Assembly (NCBI GenBank): GCA_015655335.1
Contig: JAATFF010000106.1
Location: 1-64,000 of the forward strand
From: Lysobacterales bacterium
GTDB taxonomy: Bacteria; Pseudomonadota; Gammaproteobacteria; Xanthomonadales; Rhodanobacteraceae
Length of the DNA: 64,000 nucleotides
Reading direction: 5' to 3'
Part shown: one piece after another, positions 20,659 through 29,812 of the stretch
How the letters are laid out: each line of letters starts with the position of its first letter
Numbering within the stretch: the first letter of the stretch is position 1
The notes under the pieces: model-generated
What the model saw: only the letters and a program-made list of their open reading frames with translations
The model's database searches: none
Told to the model about the DNA's origin: nothing
Made by a program: the position numbers and the translations under genes

Positions 20659-20970
20659 TCAGCGCGATGACGAAGAAGTGATGTAGGTCTGCAGGGCGCG
20701 ATGGTTGTACTGGTGCTGGTTGAGCTGCCGCTCGACCGCTTCATGAGCAAGGTTAGCCCGCTCCAGCAATGCGCGATTGTGTACCTGCAAGGCAAGCAAC
20801 GCGTCGCGATGCTGCGGGCCGGCTGCGCCGGCCTGGTAGTGTTCCAGGCAAACCTGTCGCTGCGCATCGAGTTCGACGACGCGGGGCCAGTTGTCGCTGG
20901 TCGCCGCGTCGATCATTTCGACCGTGATGTCGAGCGCACGCTGCAAATTGGCGTGGGCCAGATCGCTCAT
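20659..20970 (-). CDS. fliT: FliT-like flagellar chaperone
   Basis: MSDLAHANLQRALDITVEMIDAATSDNWPRVVELDAQRQ; 4-nt overlap with fliS. Confidence 0.72.
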   Translation of the reverse strand: MSDLAHANLQRALDITVEMIDAATSDNWPRVVELDAQRQVCLEHYQAGAAGPQHRDALLALQVHNRALLERANLAHEAVERQLNQHQYNHRALQTYITSSSSR

Positions 20971-21401
20971 TGCGCTACCGCCGCGGCCTTCGCTTGCGCC
21001 TGCTCGGCCAGATAAGGCTCGCGAATGGCATGCCAGGCCTGGCGAATCGGTGCGACCAGGCGTTCGCATTCGTCCAACGCCCGCAGATCGTCATTGAGCT
21101 GTGCGTGCAGCAAGCGACGCGTGATGTAGTCGTAAAGCGCATCGAGGCGACCGGTAAGAGTGGGTTCGACGCCATGATCGAGGCTCTGGCGCAACTCGCC
21201 GAGAATGCCAATGGCCTTGGCGAAGGCATGCCCTTTGGCGGGCATGTCTTTGTGCAGAATATGGCCGCGCGCCTGGGTAATGCGATCGACCAGACCATCG
21301 AGCAACATCGCGAGCAGCTGATGGCGATCGGCCCCTTCGATGCTGCCCTGGGCACGGGTCTGGGCGTACAGCGCGCTTCCATTTCGCATCATGTAACTCA
21401 T
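20967..21401 (-). CDS. fliS: Flagellin export chaperone FliS
   Basis: GADRHQLLAMLLDGLVDRITQARGHI typical FliS pattern. Confidence 0.93.
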   Translation of the reverse strand: MSYMMRNGSALYAQTRAQGSIEGADRHQLLAMLLDGLVDRITQARGHILHKDMPAKGHAFAKAIGILGELRQSLDHGVEPTLTGRLDALYDYITRRLLHAQLNDDLRALDECERLVAPIRQAWHAIREPYLAEQAQAKAAAVAQ

Positions 21402-21415
21402 CGCATCGCCCCTGC

Positions 21416-22873
21416 TCAGCTACTGCTGCTGCTTTTGTTGAGAGCTTCCAGCGACTGCGTGATGTAGGAGCTGGTGTTATTGAGCGAGGTCATCAATGTA
21501 TCCAGATTCGTGTATTGCTTGACCAACTGTTGCTGATACACCGACATGCGCGCATTCAGCGCCGTCTGCTGAGTACCTAGATTGGTCACGTCGGTGTTGA
21601 GGCTGTTGATACGGGTTTGCAGTACACCGGTGCTGCTGTTGAAGTTGGTGACCAGCGTACTGAGCTGGGTAGCAATCCCTTTGGTGCCGGTAAACAGGTT
21701 CTGCACGACTGACGGATTGTTGGACAACGCGGTGGCCAGCGTCGCCGAGTTAAGCGACATGGTGCCATCAGAATTGCGCGTAATGCCCAGGCTGGCCAGA
21801 TTGCCGATGCTGTTGCCCGAGACCGAACTGCCCAGCACATTCGCAAGCTGCGTCTGAATGCTGGAAAGCGTGGCATCGCCCAACAACACGCCTGCTTCGC
21901 CGGTTGTGCTGTCGAAGCTATCCAGCTGATTTACCGTGCTGGCATAACTGCTATAGGCCGTGACGAAATCGTTGACCGCCGTGGTAATGGGTGTGGTGCT
22001 TTGCGCCACGGTCAGCTGCGAAGTGCCGGTCGAGGCCAGGCTCAGCGTCACGCCGGTCAGCGCGCCGCTCACATTGTTGGAAGCACTGGTGACCGCGATG
22101 CCATCGATGGTCAGCTCGGCATTGGCCGCTTCATTGCTGCCCGGCGTATTCAACGCGGTGGCGAGCGTGCTCAGGTCGCTGCTGCTATCGCTGCTGGCGC
22201 TGACACTGAACCCGTTGGCCGTACCGGTACTGGTCGACGTCAACACCAGCTGATCGCCGTTCACACCCGAAACCACCGTCGCCGACACGCCCGGATTGTT
22301 GCTGGCGTTGTTGATGCTGGTGGCGATAGAGCTAAGCGTATCGGTCGAAGACACGGATACGCTTATCGTGTTGCTGCCGACCGTAAGGTTCAACGTGCCG
22401 CTGCCGAACGTCGCAACGCTGGGTTGGGCGGCGCTGATGCGTTTTTGTGCCGTGGCCAGCTGCGTGACGTCGAGACTGTACGTACCTGCCGTCGCGTCGG
22501 GCAACGTGGATGTGGTACCCAGCGAGGTATTGGACAGGGTGCCCGTAAAAGTGGAGTACGTCGTAGGAGAAGTCAGTTCCGCCAACGCCGACTGCAAGCC
22601 GCTTAATGCAGTTTGCAAAGCCGTAAGGCCCGCGATCTGGTTGTTGTCTTCGTTGGTTTGATTGGTGATCTGCGCCTGCGGACCCGCTTCCTGCGCACCC
22701 ACCAAGGCGTTGATGATCGAATTGACGTCCAGGCCCGAGCCCAAGCCCAGCGAGCTGAGCAGGCCGGTACCGCTGATGTTGGAGGCGCCGGTGGAGGAAG
22801 CACCCGTCGTGCTGGGAGAACTCGTACCCGTGAACGCCGTCGACGTGGTTCCCAGGCTGGAAATGCTGCTCAT
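21416..22873 (-). CDS. fliD: Flagellar filament capping protein FliD
   Basis: GLLSSLGLGSGLDVNSIINALVGAQ N-terminus; start placed at 22873. Confidence 0.95.
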   Translation of the reverse strand: MSSISSLGTTSTAFTGTSSPSTTGASSTGASNISGTGLLSSLGLGSGLDVNSIINALVGAQEAGPQAQITNQTNEDNNQIAGLTALQTALSGLQSALAELTSPTTYSTFTGTLSNTSLGTTSTLPDATAGTYSLDVTQLATAQKRISAAQPSVATFGSGTLNLTVGSNTISVSVSSTDTLSSIATSINNASNNPGVSATVVSGVNGDQLVLTSTSTGTANGFSVSASSDSSSDLSTLATALNTPGSNEAANAELTIDGIAVTSASNNVSGALTGVTLSLASTGTSQLTVAQSTTPITTAVNDFVTAYSSYASTVNQLDSFDSTTGEAGVLLGDATLSSIQTQLANVLGSSVSGNSIGNLASLGITRNSDGTMSLNSATLATALSNNPSVVQNLFTGTKGIATQLSTLVTNFNSSTGVLQTRINSLNTDVTNLGTQQTALNARMSVYQQQLVKQYTNLDTLMTSLNNTSSYITQSLEALNKSSSSS

Positions 22874-22983
22874 GAGGGGCCTCACAAAATGGTTTTGGGA
22901 CACCGCGGCCCTGCCGCGATCCACCAAGCTGCCGGCAAAACTCACACTTCGAGTGAAAGCTTTACCCGCTGCTCGCGTGGGTT

Positions 22984-23010
22984 TTCTGGCGGCAAACCAC
23001 GCCGCCAGAA
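22984..23010. repeat. Hairpin in the fliC-fliD gap (fliD leader)
   Basis: ttctggcggc-aaaccac-gccgccagaa, 10-bp perfect stem. Confidence 0.75.
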
Positions 23011-23017
23011 CCCTTCA

Positions 23018-23033
23018 AGCAAAATCCCGGCCA
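23018..23033 (-). promoter_or_regulatory. Candidate sigma54 promoter for fliD
   Basis: Minus strand TGGCCGGGATTTTGCT, GG-N10-GC spacing; similar to the fliK candidate (GGATTTTGCT shared). Confidence 0.5.
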
Positions 23034-23054
23034 TGGCGATATCGCCATGGCCGG
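23027..23054 (-). terminator. Putative fliC terminator: perfect 28-bp palindrome
   Basis: ccggccatggcgat|atcgccatggccgg, followed on the minus strand by GATTTTGC; 10 nt after the fliC stop. Confidence 0.65.
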
Positions 23055-23063
23055 TGTTACCTG

Positions 23064-24299
23064 TTACTGCAGCAGCTTGAGGATGTTCTGCGGTTCGGAG
23101 TTGGCAGTTGCCAGCACCGAGATACCCGCCTGCTGTAGTACCTGCGCCTGACTCAACTGTGCGGTGGTGGCCGCGAAGTCGGTGTCCTGGATGGAGCTTT
23201 GCGAGGACGTCAGGTTGGTTTGCTGTGCACTCAACGTAGAGATCGTCGATTGGAAGCGGTTCTGCACGGCACCCAAGGTGCTCGAGAAGTTGCTGACCGT
23301 GGTCAGCGCCGCATCGACACGCGAGATCAGCTGGTTGGCATCGTCCACCGTCAAAACATCGCCGCCCGTCAACGAACCGGACGCGCTCAGTGCCCCGCCA
23401 TCGGTGTAGGCGGCGCCGCTGGCGGCAAGACCCGTCGCCGTCGTGCCCAGACCGCTGGCACCGAAAGCAAGGGCACCGCTGGTCAGGTTGAAGGCCGTAC
23501 CGGCCGCGCCCGTCAGGGCAGCACCGGCGACCGACAGCTCGCCCGTCGAGTAGATGTTGATACCGCCGCTGACATTGACGGCAGCACTGACGCCGTCGAT
23601 ACCTGCTGCGTTGATGGCATCGGCCACGTCTTGCGCATTGCCGGCAGTGGCGCTGCCGCTGAAGCTGTACGACGTACCGTCAGCGCCGGTGATCGACAAG
23701 CCGCTCAGGCTGATCGACTGGCCGGTAGCACCGCTGGCGTCGACGAACGCGCCGCTGATGTTGCCCGTGGAGATCTCGGAGATCTGACCCACCTGGCCCG
23801 TGGTGACACCCTGACCCAACTGCACGTTGATCGACTGGCCGACGTTGGCACCGATCTGGAACGACAGGCTGCTGGTCGAACCATTCAACACGTTGGTGCC
23901 GTTGAAGGTGGTCTGGTTGGCGATACGGGTGATTTCAGACAGGTATTGCTGCACCGAGGTGTTGATCGCAGCGCGGTCGGACGACTGATACGTACCGTTG
24001 GCTGCCTGCACCGCCAAGTCGCGGATGGACTGCAAGTTGGAGGTGATCTGGCTCAGCGCCGAACCTGCGGTCTGCGCCAGGTTGATAGCATCGCTGGCGT
24101 TTTCGCTGGCCTGGCTCAGGCCACCGATCTGGGTTTGGAAGCGGGTTGCGATGGCATAACCTGCAGCGTTATCGGCAGCAGTGTTGACCTTCAGACCTGA
24201 GGACAGATCTTCAGTGGCCGTGCTCAATTCGCTCGACGACTTGGTCAGGTTGTTCTGGGCTTGCAGTGAAGAAATGTTGGTATTGAGGACGAGTGACAT
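23064..24299 (-). CDS. fliC: Flagellin
   Basis: MSLVLNTNISSLQAQNNLTKSSSELSTATEDLSSGLKVNTAADNAAGYAIA; C-terminal QAGISVLATANSEPQNILKLLQ. Confidence 0.98.
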   Translation of the reverse strand: MSLVLNTNISSLQAQNNLTKSSSELSTATEDLSSGLKVNTAADNAAGYAIATRFQTQIGGLSQASENASDAINLAQTAGSALSQITSNLQSIRDLAVQAANGTYQSSDRAAINTSVQQYLSEITRIANQTTFNGTNVLNGSTSSLSFQIGANVGQSINVQLGQGVTTGQVGQISEISTGNISGAFVDASGATGQSISLSGLSITGADGTSYSFSGSATAGNAQDVADAINAAGIDGVSAAVNVSGGINIYSTGELSVAGAALTGAAGTAFNLTSGALAFGASGLGTTATGLAASGAAYTDGGALSASGSLTGGDVLTVDDANQLISRVDAALTTVSNFSSTLGAVQNRFQSTISTLSAQQTNLTSSQSSIQDTDFAATTAQLSQAQVLQQAGISVLATANSEPQNILKLLQ

Positions 24300-24453
24300 G
24301 GAAGTCTCCTGGAACCGGGTAAGTTGTGCTCAATCCGGCGGGGTCCAGTAACTGCTGTGCCGACCGCCTCGGAAACTTTTTCGGCGCGGGCGGGGAATAC
24401 TTAAGCGTTCGGGACGTTTTTTCTCTGCGGTGCCAAAGAGATGGGCGAAATAT

Positions 24454-24480
24454 TTATCGCCCCGCATACCTAAAGCTTTG
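24454..24480 (-). promoter_or_regulatory. Sigma28 promoter for fliC
   Basis: Minus strand CAAAGCTT-N11-GGCGATAA versus TAAAGTTT-N11-GCCGATAA. Confidence 0.75.
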
Positions 24481-24519
24481 GCATGAGCTGCCGAGTCGGA
24501 ACCGTTCTGTGATCAGCTT

Positions 24520-24535
24520 TGGCACCAAGCTTGCT
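24520..24535 (+). promoter_or_regulatory. Sigma54 promoter for the giant glycosyltransferase
   Basis: TGGCACCAAGCTTGCT; 91 nt upstream of ATG 24626. Confidence 0.82.
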
Positions 24536-24625
24536 CTCTACCTTCCATATCCGGTGCGGGCACCCGGAAGTGTCGGAATTCCGACGCGTGCGCCCGCAGC
24601 CTCTTAGATAAGGTGAGGAAGACAC

Positions 24626-27600
24626 ATGCGTTCTGTGCTTGCGATCTGCGCGGTATTCAAGGATGAAGCGGCCTATCTGCGCGAATGGGTCGAGTTCCAT
24701 CAGCTGATGGGCGTAGAGAAGTTCTATCTCTACAACAACAACAGCTCGGACCGATACCTGGACGCGCTGCAGATGCATATCGACTCGGGCGCCGTGGTGA
24801 TCCACGAATGGCCGCAGCGTCCCGCCCAATTGCAGGCGTACGAGCATTGCCTGAAGGCCCATGGCAGCGAAACGGATTGGCTCGCCTTCATCGATATCGA
24901 TGAATTCCTGTTTTCGCCCAACGCAAAACTGCTGCCCGATGTGCTGGCCGATTACGCCGATCACGTTGGCGTAGGCGTCAACTGGGTGATGTTCGGTTCG
25001 GCCGGCCACACGCAGAAGCCAGCAGGCGGCGTGCTTGAAAACTATCTGAAGCGCGGACAACTCGACGGTGGCGTGCCTTATCCGCATCTTCGCCTTCCCA
25101 ACGGCAGTTACCGTCCGGAGAATTCGCATATCAAAAGCATCGTGCAGCCGTCCAAGGTCGCCAGCTGTCCGAATGCGCATTTCATGCTGTATGCCAATGA
25201 CGCACGTGCCGTCGACGAAAACGGCCAGCCCATTGAAGGCCCGTTCACCGCCAAGGTGTCGGTCGAGAAACTGCGTATCAACCACTATTGGAGCAAGTCG
25301 GAAGAAGAATGCCAGTACAAGTTCGGCAGAGGCTTCGCCGACGGCCAGGGCGCCCGCGACTGGAACGAATTTCTGGAGCACGAAAAAATATTGAATGCGG
25401 TGCACGACGACGTCGTGTTGCGCGTCATTGCACAACTTGGCGTGCTGCCGCCGAAGTGGCCACTGGAAACCTTTGTCCGTAACGATGAAGGCGTGTGGCA
25501 TTCGCCCCTGCGCGATCGTCCCGTGCACAAGGGCATCCACACCACCGCCACGCGCCTGTTCAATGTGATGCAGGAAGCGACGGATACCAGTCTTTATTCC
25601 GCAACGCTGGTCAAGGAGATCCATAGCCGTACCAGCGCGCTGCATTTATCTCCACGCCGCGCCAACCTACTGCATGCCTTCGACGGCGACGCCGAAGGCA
25701 GCCGCGTGCTGGACATCGGTTGCGGCGGCGGTGTAATGACTCAGGCATGGGTCGAACGTGGCTGCGCCGTGGACGCCATCGAATATGCACCGCACTGGGC
25801 TCGCGTGGCTGCAGCGCGCATGCGCGAACAACCGCAGGTCCGCGTCTTTCAGGCAAGTCTGCGCGAAGTCGAGCTGCGCGCCGAATACGATGTGGTGTCG
25901 CTCACGTGGGCAAATGATTATGCCGAAGCGTGGCCGCGCGATGGAACGTTGCGCGAAGCGATCGAGATCGCTGTCGCCGCGCTCAAGCCCGACGGCATCC
26001 TGCTGCTCAGCATCGCCAATCGCCAGGCCGATCCTGGCAATCGTTCGGTGCCCACGCGCCCTCAGCTTGAATCGGCGCTGCGCACGGCAGGACTTGTCCA
26101 TATCGATGCCCAACTCGCCTTTCCGGATGCGTTGCTTCCGGAGGTGCTCGTTTCCGAACAGGCACTTGCGGTCTCCACCGATTGGCGCGTCGACGATCTC
26201 ATCGCGCAACGGCCCTTCTTGCGCGACGCCGGCAACGAGGCTGCGCGCTGGGAAATGCACCTCGAAGCGGGCACGTTATCGTCGTATGCGCCGGGCCTGC
26301 TTTTGATCGCGCGTCGCGAGGGCACGCCCTCGCCGTTGCGCGCCGACGTACTCGCACAGAGTTTCGCCGACAATCGCGTTCCCGCACTCAACACGGTGAC
26401 CGACTACGTTTTGGAAAATGGCGCCGTCCGCATCGCACCGCGCCGGATGCTGGCCGATCCGATCTGGAACACCTCGGCGTTCGAGCAAGTGCTCGAATCG
26501 CGCAGCCATACGCCTGGGCGCTCGTTGTTGGTACAAGTTCGCAAGGCCATCTACGAGCAACGCACCGACAAGATGATCAGCCTGTTGCGCCAGTGGGGCG
26601 CGCTGGTTTACGCGCAGGCCGACGACGAGGACAAGATTCCCGCAGACTGGCTGGATGCCGTGCCTTCACACGTGTATCTGGAAGCCGACGGCAGCCTGGC
26701 GTATCGCGGTGGTGAATGGCACGCGCGGCAGTCGATCGAGAAGCAGATTCCGGTGTATGTCGGCCTCTGGCAGATCGCTTATGAAAGCGGGCTTGAATCC
26801 CTGCTTGGTTTGTCATCACCCATCGAGCGCGTTACATGGCTATGCAAGCGCCTGCTGATCGACGCTTCGGCGGAATGGATCGGACACGGACGCAACATCA
26901 ACGAATCGTTCGCCCGCGAAATCCACGGGGGCGATTGCTGGAACCGTACCGACCGGCATCTGAAAATCATTCCGGAGTGGCTGATTCCACCGCCGCCCTC
27001 GGATCTCTACAAACATTGGCAGGCGCAGCAGCAGCTGAGCGACACAGCGATTGCGCAGGCCATGCGACGTATTGAAAAAATCGGCGCGCCACCACGTATC
27101 CAGGTATTGCTGATCGACAACGCCAACGATCTGGATGCCGTGCAGCGAACTCAGGCAAGCCTGGAGGCGCAGCACTATCCGCACTATCAGCTCAGCGTGA
27201 TCGCCAGCGACGATGCGCTGATGGCGCAGATCAACGGCGAGATCTCCGCCAGCGATGCCGACTGGGTGCAACTTATCTACGCCGGCGACCTGCTGCATCC
27301 CGCCACACTCTTGTTATTGGCCGAACGCGTCGCGTCGCATCCCTATCTTCGCGCGGCTTATTTCGATGAAGACACGCACGTCAACGGTGTTTTCGAAAGC
27401 CCGATTTTCAAGCCCGACTTCAATCTCGACATGCTGCGCAGCTATCCCTATGTCGGACGCGCGATTGCCTTCGTGCGGCAGCGCTGCACGGAGCTGGGCG
27501 GCCTGGATGAACGCTATGGCGACATGGCCGTCCACGACCTGCTGTTTCGCCTGATTGAAAAAGACGGCTTGCATACGATCGGCCATATCGGCGAGGTGAT

Positions 27601-29626
27601 GCATCGCGCCGCGCTTCCCTACACGCATTGGCTGGCCTCCGACACGGTGAAGTCGCATAGCCCGGAGATCGTTTCCAGCCATCTAAAGCGCATCGGCATT
27701 TCGCACACGATGGAGTCGGGTGCGCTGCCCGGCTTCAACCGCGTGGTGTATCAGCATGCGCACAAGCCGTTGGTATCGATCATCATTCCGACGCGCGACC
27801 AGTTGCCATTGTTGAACGGCCTGATCGACAGCCTGTTGTCGAAAACGAGCTATCTCCAATACGAACTATTGATCGTCGACAACAACAGTGCAGAACCGGC
27901 GGCCTGCGCCTATCTCGACGGCATTGAGCGCCTCAACAGCGCACAGCTTCGCGTACTGCGTTATCCGCATCCGTTCAACTACTCGGCCATCAACAACTTC
28001 GCTGCCGCCCAGGCGCGTGGCGAATACCTGATCCTGCTCAACAACGATACGGCCGTGCTGCACGAGGATTGGATCGAAGCCTTGCTCAACCACGCGCAAC
28101 GTCCGGAAGTGGGCATCGTGGGTGCCAAGCTGCATTATCCGGATGGCCGCATCCAGCACGGCGGTGTCGTGCTGGGCCTGCGCGGGCCGGCCGATCATCC
28201 GTTCATCGGTCAGCCGATGGAAGCGGACGGCTATATGCATCGACTGCGCGTCGATCAGAACTACACCGCCGTTACCGCGGCGTGCCTGATGATCCGCAAG
28301 TCGGTATACGACGAAGTAGGCGGCCTGGACGAAGAGGATTTCAAGGTTTCCTACAACGACGTGGACCTGTGCCTGAAGGTGCAACAAGCCGGCTATCTCA
28401 CCGTGTGGACACCTTACGCGCGCCTGATGCACGTGGGCAGCGTCAGTCAAATCAAAGTCGATAAAACCGCACAGGATGCCAAGCAGCTGCGTTTCCAGGG
28501 CGAGCAAAATGCGATGTATCGCAAGTGGCTACGCCACATTGCGCGCGATCCGGCGTACAGCGTCAATCTCAGCATCGAAGGCAGCGGCTTCGAACTCAAC
28601 TCCCAACGCGGCAAAGCGTGGCAACCGTTTGCCAATCCGCTGCTGCCGCGCATGTTCTGCGTTGCCGCCGATGCGCACGGTTGCGGTCACTATCGCATCG
28701 TGCAGCCGTTTGCCTCCATGCAACGCAGCGGCATGGTCGAAGGCATGATCGCCGGAGTGCATTTGTCGCCCGTGGCGATGGAACGCTTCCAGCCGACTTC
28801 GCTGGTACTGCAACGCCAGGTCACCGACGCGCAAATCAAGCTACTGGAGAGTTACCGCGATTTCTCCGGCGCCTTCAAAGTGTTCGAGCTCGACGACCTT
28901 ATCCAGCAGATTCCTGTGAAAAGCATGTTCCACGGCGCCATGCCGAAGGACATCATGAAGTCCTTGCGTCGCGCACTCTCTACGGTGGATCGTTTCGTCG
29001 TATCGACCGATACGCTGGCGGAGCAATTCAAAGGCTTCCACTCCGACATTCGCGTAGTGCTCAACCGCCTGCCCGTCAACTGGTGGGGCGATCTGAAGAA
29101 TCAGCGTGGCGTCGGCCGCAAGCCACGCGTTGGCTGGGGCGGTGGCTCCAGCCATCGCGGCGACCTGGAGCTGATTGCCGACGTGGTGCGCGACCTGGCC
29201 GATGAAGTGGAATGGGTGTTTCTTGGCATGTGTCCCGACAAGCTGCGCCCCTACGTCCACGAATTCCATAGCGGCGTACCGATCGAGGAATATCCGCGCA
29301 AACTCGCTTCGCTCAATTTGGATCTGGCACTGGCGCCGCTGGAAGAAAATGTCTTCAACGAGTGCAAAAGCAATCTACGCTTGCTTGAATACGGCGCCTG
29401 CGGCTTTCCGGTGATCTGCACCGATATGGTGTGCTATCAGAATGACTTGCCGGTGACGCGCGTAAAGAATCGATACAAAGAGTGGACGAGCGCGATCCGC
29501 ATGCATCTGGATGACCTGGATGCCAATGCCAGAGCTGGCGACACCCTGCGCGATGCCGTGAGAAAAGACTGGATGCTGACCGACGACAACCTGGTTGCCT
29601 GGCGCGATGCGTGGTTGCCGAACTGA
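24626..29626 (+). CDS. Giant multidomain glycosyltransferase: GT92-like, SAM methyltransferase, tandem GT2-like and GT4-like domains; probable flagellin glycan assembly
   Basis: CAVFKDEAAYLREWVEFHQLMGVEKFYLYNNNSSD (GT92/DUF23-like), VLDIGCGGGVMTQAW (MTase motif I), VSIIIPTRDQLPLLNGLIDSLLSKT...LLNNDTAV (GT2), C-terminal LNLDLALAPLEENVFNECKSNLRLLEYGACGFPVICTD (GT4-like). Confidence 0.88.
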   Translation: MRSVLAICAVFKDEAAYLREWVEFHQLMGVEKFYLYNNNSSDRYLDALQMHIDSGAVVIHEWPQRPAQLQAYEHCLKAHGSETDWLAFIDIDEFLFSPNAKLLPDVLADYADHVGVGVNWVMFGSAGHTQKPAGGVLENYLKRGQLDGGVPYPHLRLPNGSYRPENSHIKSIVQPSKVASCPNAHFMLYANDARAVDENGQPIEGPFTAKVSVEKLRINHYWSKSEEECQYKFGRGFADGQGARDWNEFLEHEKILNAVHDDVVLRVIAQLGVLPPKWPLETFVRNDEGVWHSPLRDRPVHKGIHTTATRLFNVMQEATDTSLYSATLVKEIHSRTSALHLSPRRANLLHAFDGDAEGSRVLDIGCGGGVMTQAWVERGCAVDAIEYAPHWARVAAARMREQPQVRVFQASLREVELRAEYDVVSLTWANDYAEAWPRDGTLREAIEIAVAALKPDGILLLSIANRQADPGNRSVPTRPQLESALRTAGLVHIDAQLAFPDALLPEVLVSEQALAVSTDWRVDDLIAQRPFLRDAGNEAARWEMHLEAGTLSSYAPGLLLIARREGTPSPLRADVLAQSFADNRVPALNTVTDYVLENGAVRIAPRRMLADPIWNTSAFEQVLESRSHTPGRSLLVQVRKAIYEQRTDKMISLLRQWGALVYAQADDEDKIPADWLDAVPSHVYLEADGSLAYRGGEWHARQSIEKQIPVYVGLWQIAYESGLESLLGLSSPIERVTWLCKRLLIDASAEWIGHGRNINESFAREIHGGDCWNRTDRHLKIIPEWLIPPPPSDLYKHWQAQQQLSDTAIAQAMRRIEKIGAPPRIQVLLIDNANDLDAVQRTQASLEAQHYPHYQLSVIASDDALMAQINGEISASDADWVQLIYAGDLLHPATLLLLAERVASHPYLRAAYFDEDTHVNGVFESPIFKPDFNLDMLRSYPYVGRAIAFVRQRCTELGGLDERYGDMAVHDLLFRLIEKDGLHTIGHIGEVMHRAALPYTHWLASDTVKSHSPEIVSSHLKRIGISHTMESGALPGFNRVVYQHAHKPLVSIIIPTRDQLPLLNGLIDSLLSKTSYLQYELLIVDNNSAEPAACAYLDGIERLNSAQLRVLRYPHPFNYSAINNFAAAQARGEYLILLNNDTAVLHEDWIEALLNHAQRPEVGIVGAKLHYPDGRIQHGGVVLGLRGPADHPFIGQPMEADGYMHRLRVDQNYTAVTAACLMIRKSVYDEVGGLDEEDFKVSYNDVDLCLKVQQAGYLTVWTPYARLMHVGSVSQIKVDKTAQDAKQLRFQGEQNAMYRKWLRHIARDPAYSVNLSIEGSGFELNSQRGKAWQPFANPLLPRMFCVAADAHGCGHYRIVQPFASMQRSGMVEGMIAGVHLSPVAMERFQPTSLVLQRQVTDAQIKLLESYRDFSGAFKVFELDDLIQQIPVKSMFHGAMPKDIMKSLRRALSTVDRFVVSTDTLAEQFKGFHSDIRVVLNRLPVNWWGDLKNQRGVGRKPRVGWGGGSSHRGDLELIADVVRDLADEVEWVFLGMCPDKLRPYVHEFHSGVPIEEYPRKLASLNLDLALAPLEENVFNECKSNLRLLEYGACGFPVICTDMVCYQNDLPVTRVKNRYKEWTSAIRMHLDDLDANARAGDTLRDAVRKDWMLTDDNLVAWRDAWLPN

Positions 29627-29769
29627 CGTTTCGATGTCGGTATCGCGAAACGCGATTCAAGCGCCTTGGTAAGAGCCTCGACTCGGCAGACATCGCTCGG
29701 ACCATTGCAGTAAACGTCGCAACAAGTCAGTCCAGCGTTACGGATCGGCGAAGACATGACTTGCATCGT

Positions 29770-29798
29770 GCGCGGTGCTAGAGATAAGTGCACCGCGC
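29770..29798. repeat. Hairpin between the convergent glycosyltransferase and flgL genes
   Basis: gcgcggtgc-tagagataagt-gcaccgcgc. Confidence 0.6.
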
Positions 29799-29812
29799 CA
29801 ATAAAAATCCCA

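Noticed and set aside
24470-25645. Minus-strand ORF of 391 aa
   Set aside because: Antisense to the glycosyltransferase N-terminus; His/Arg-rich composition.
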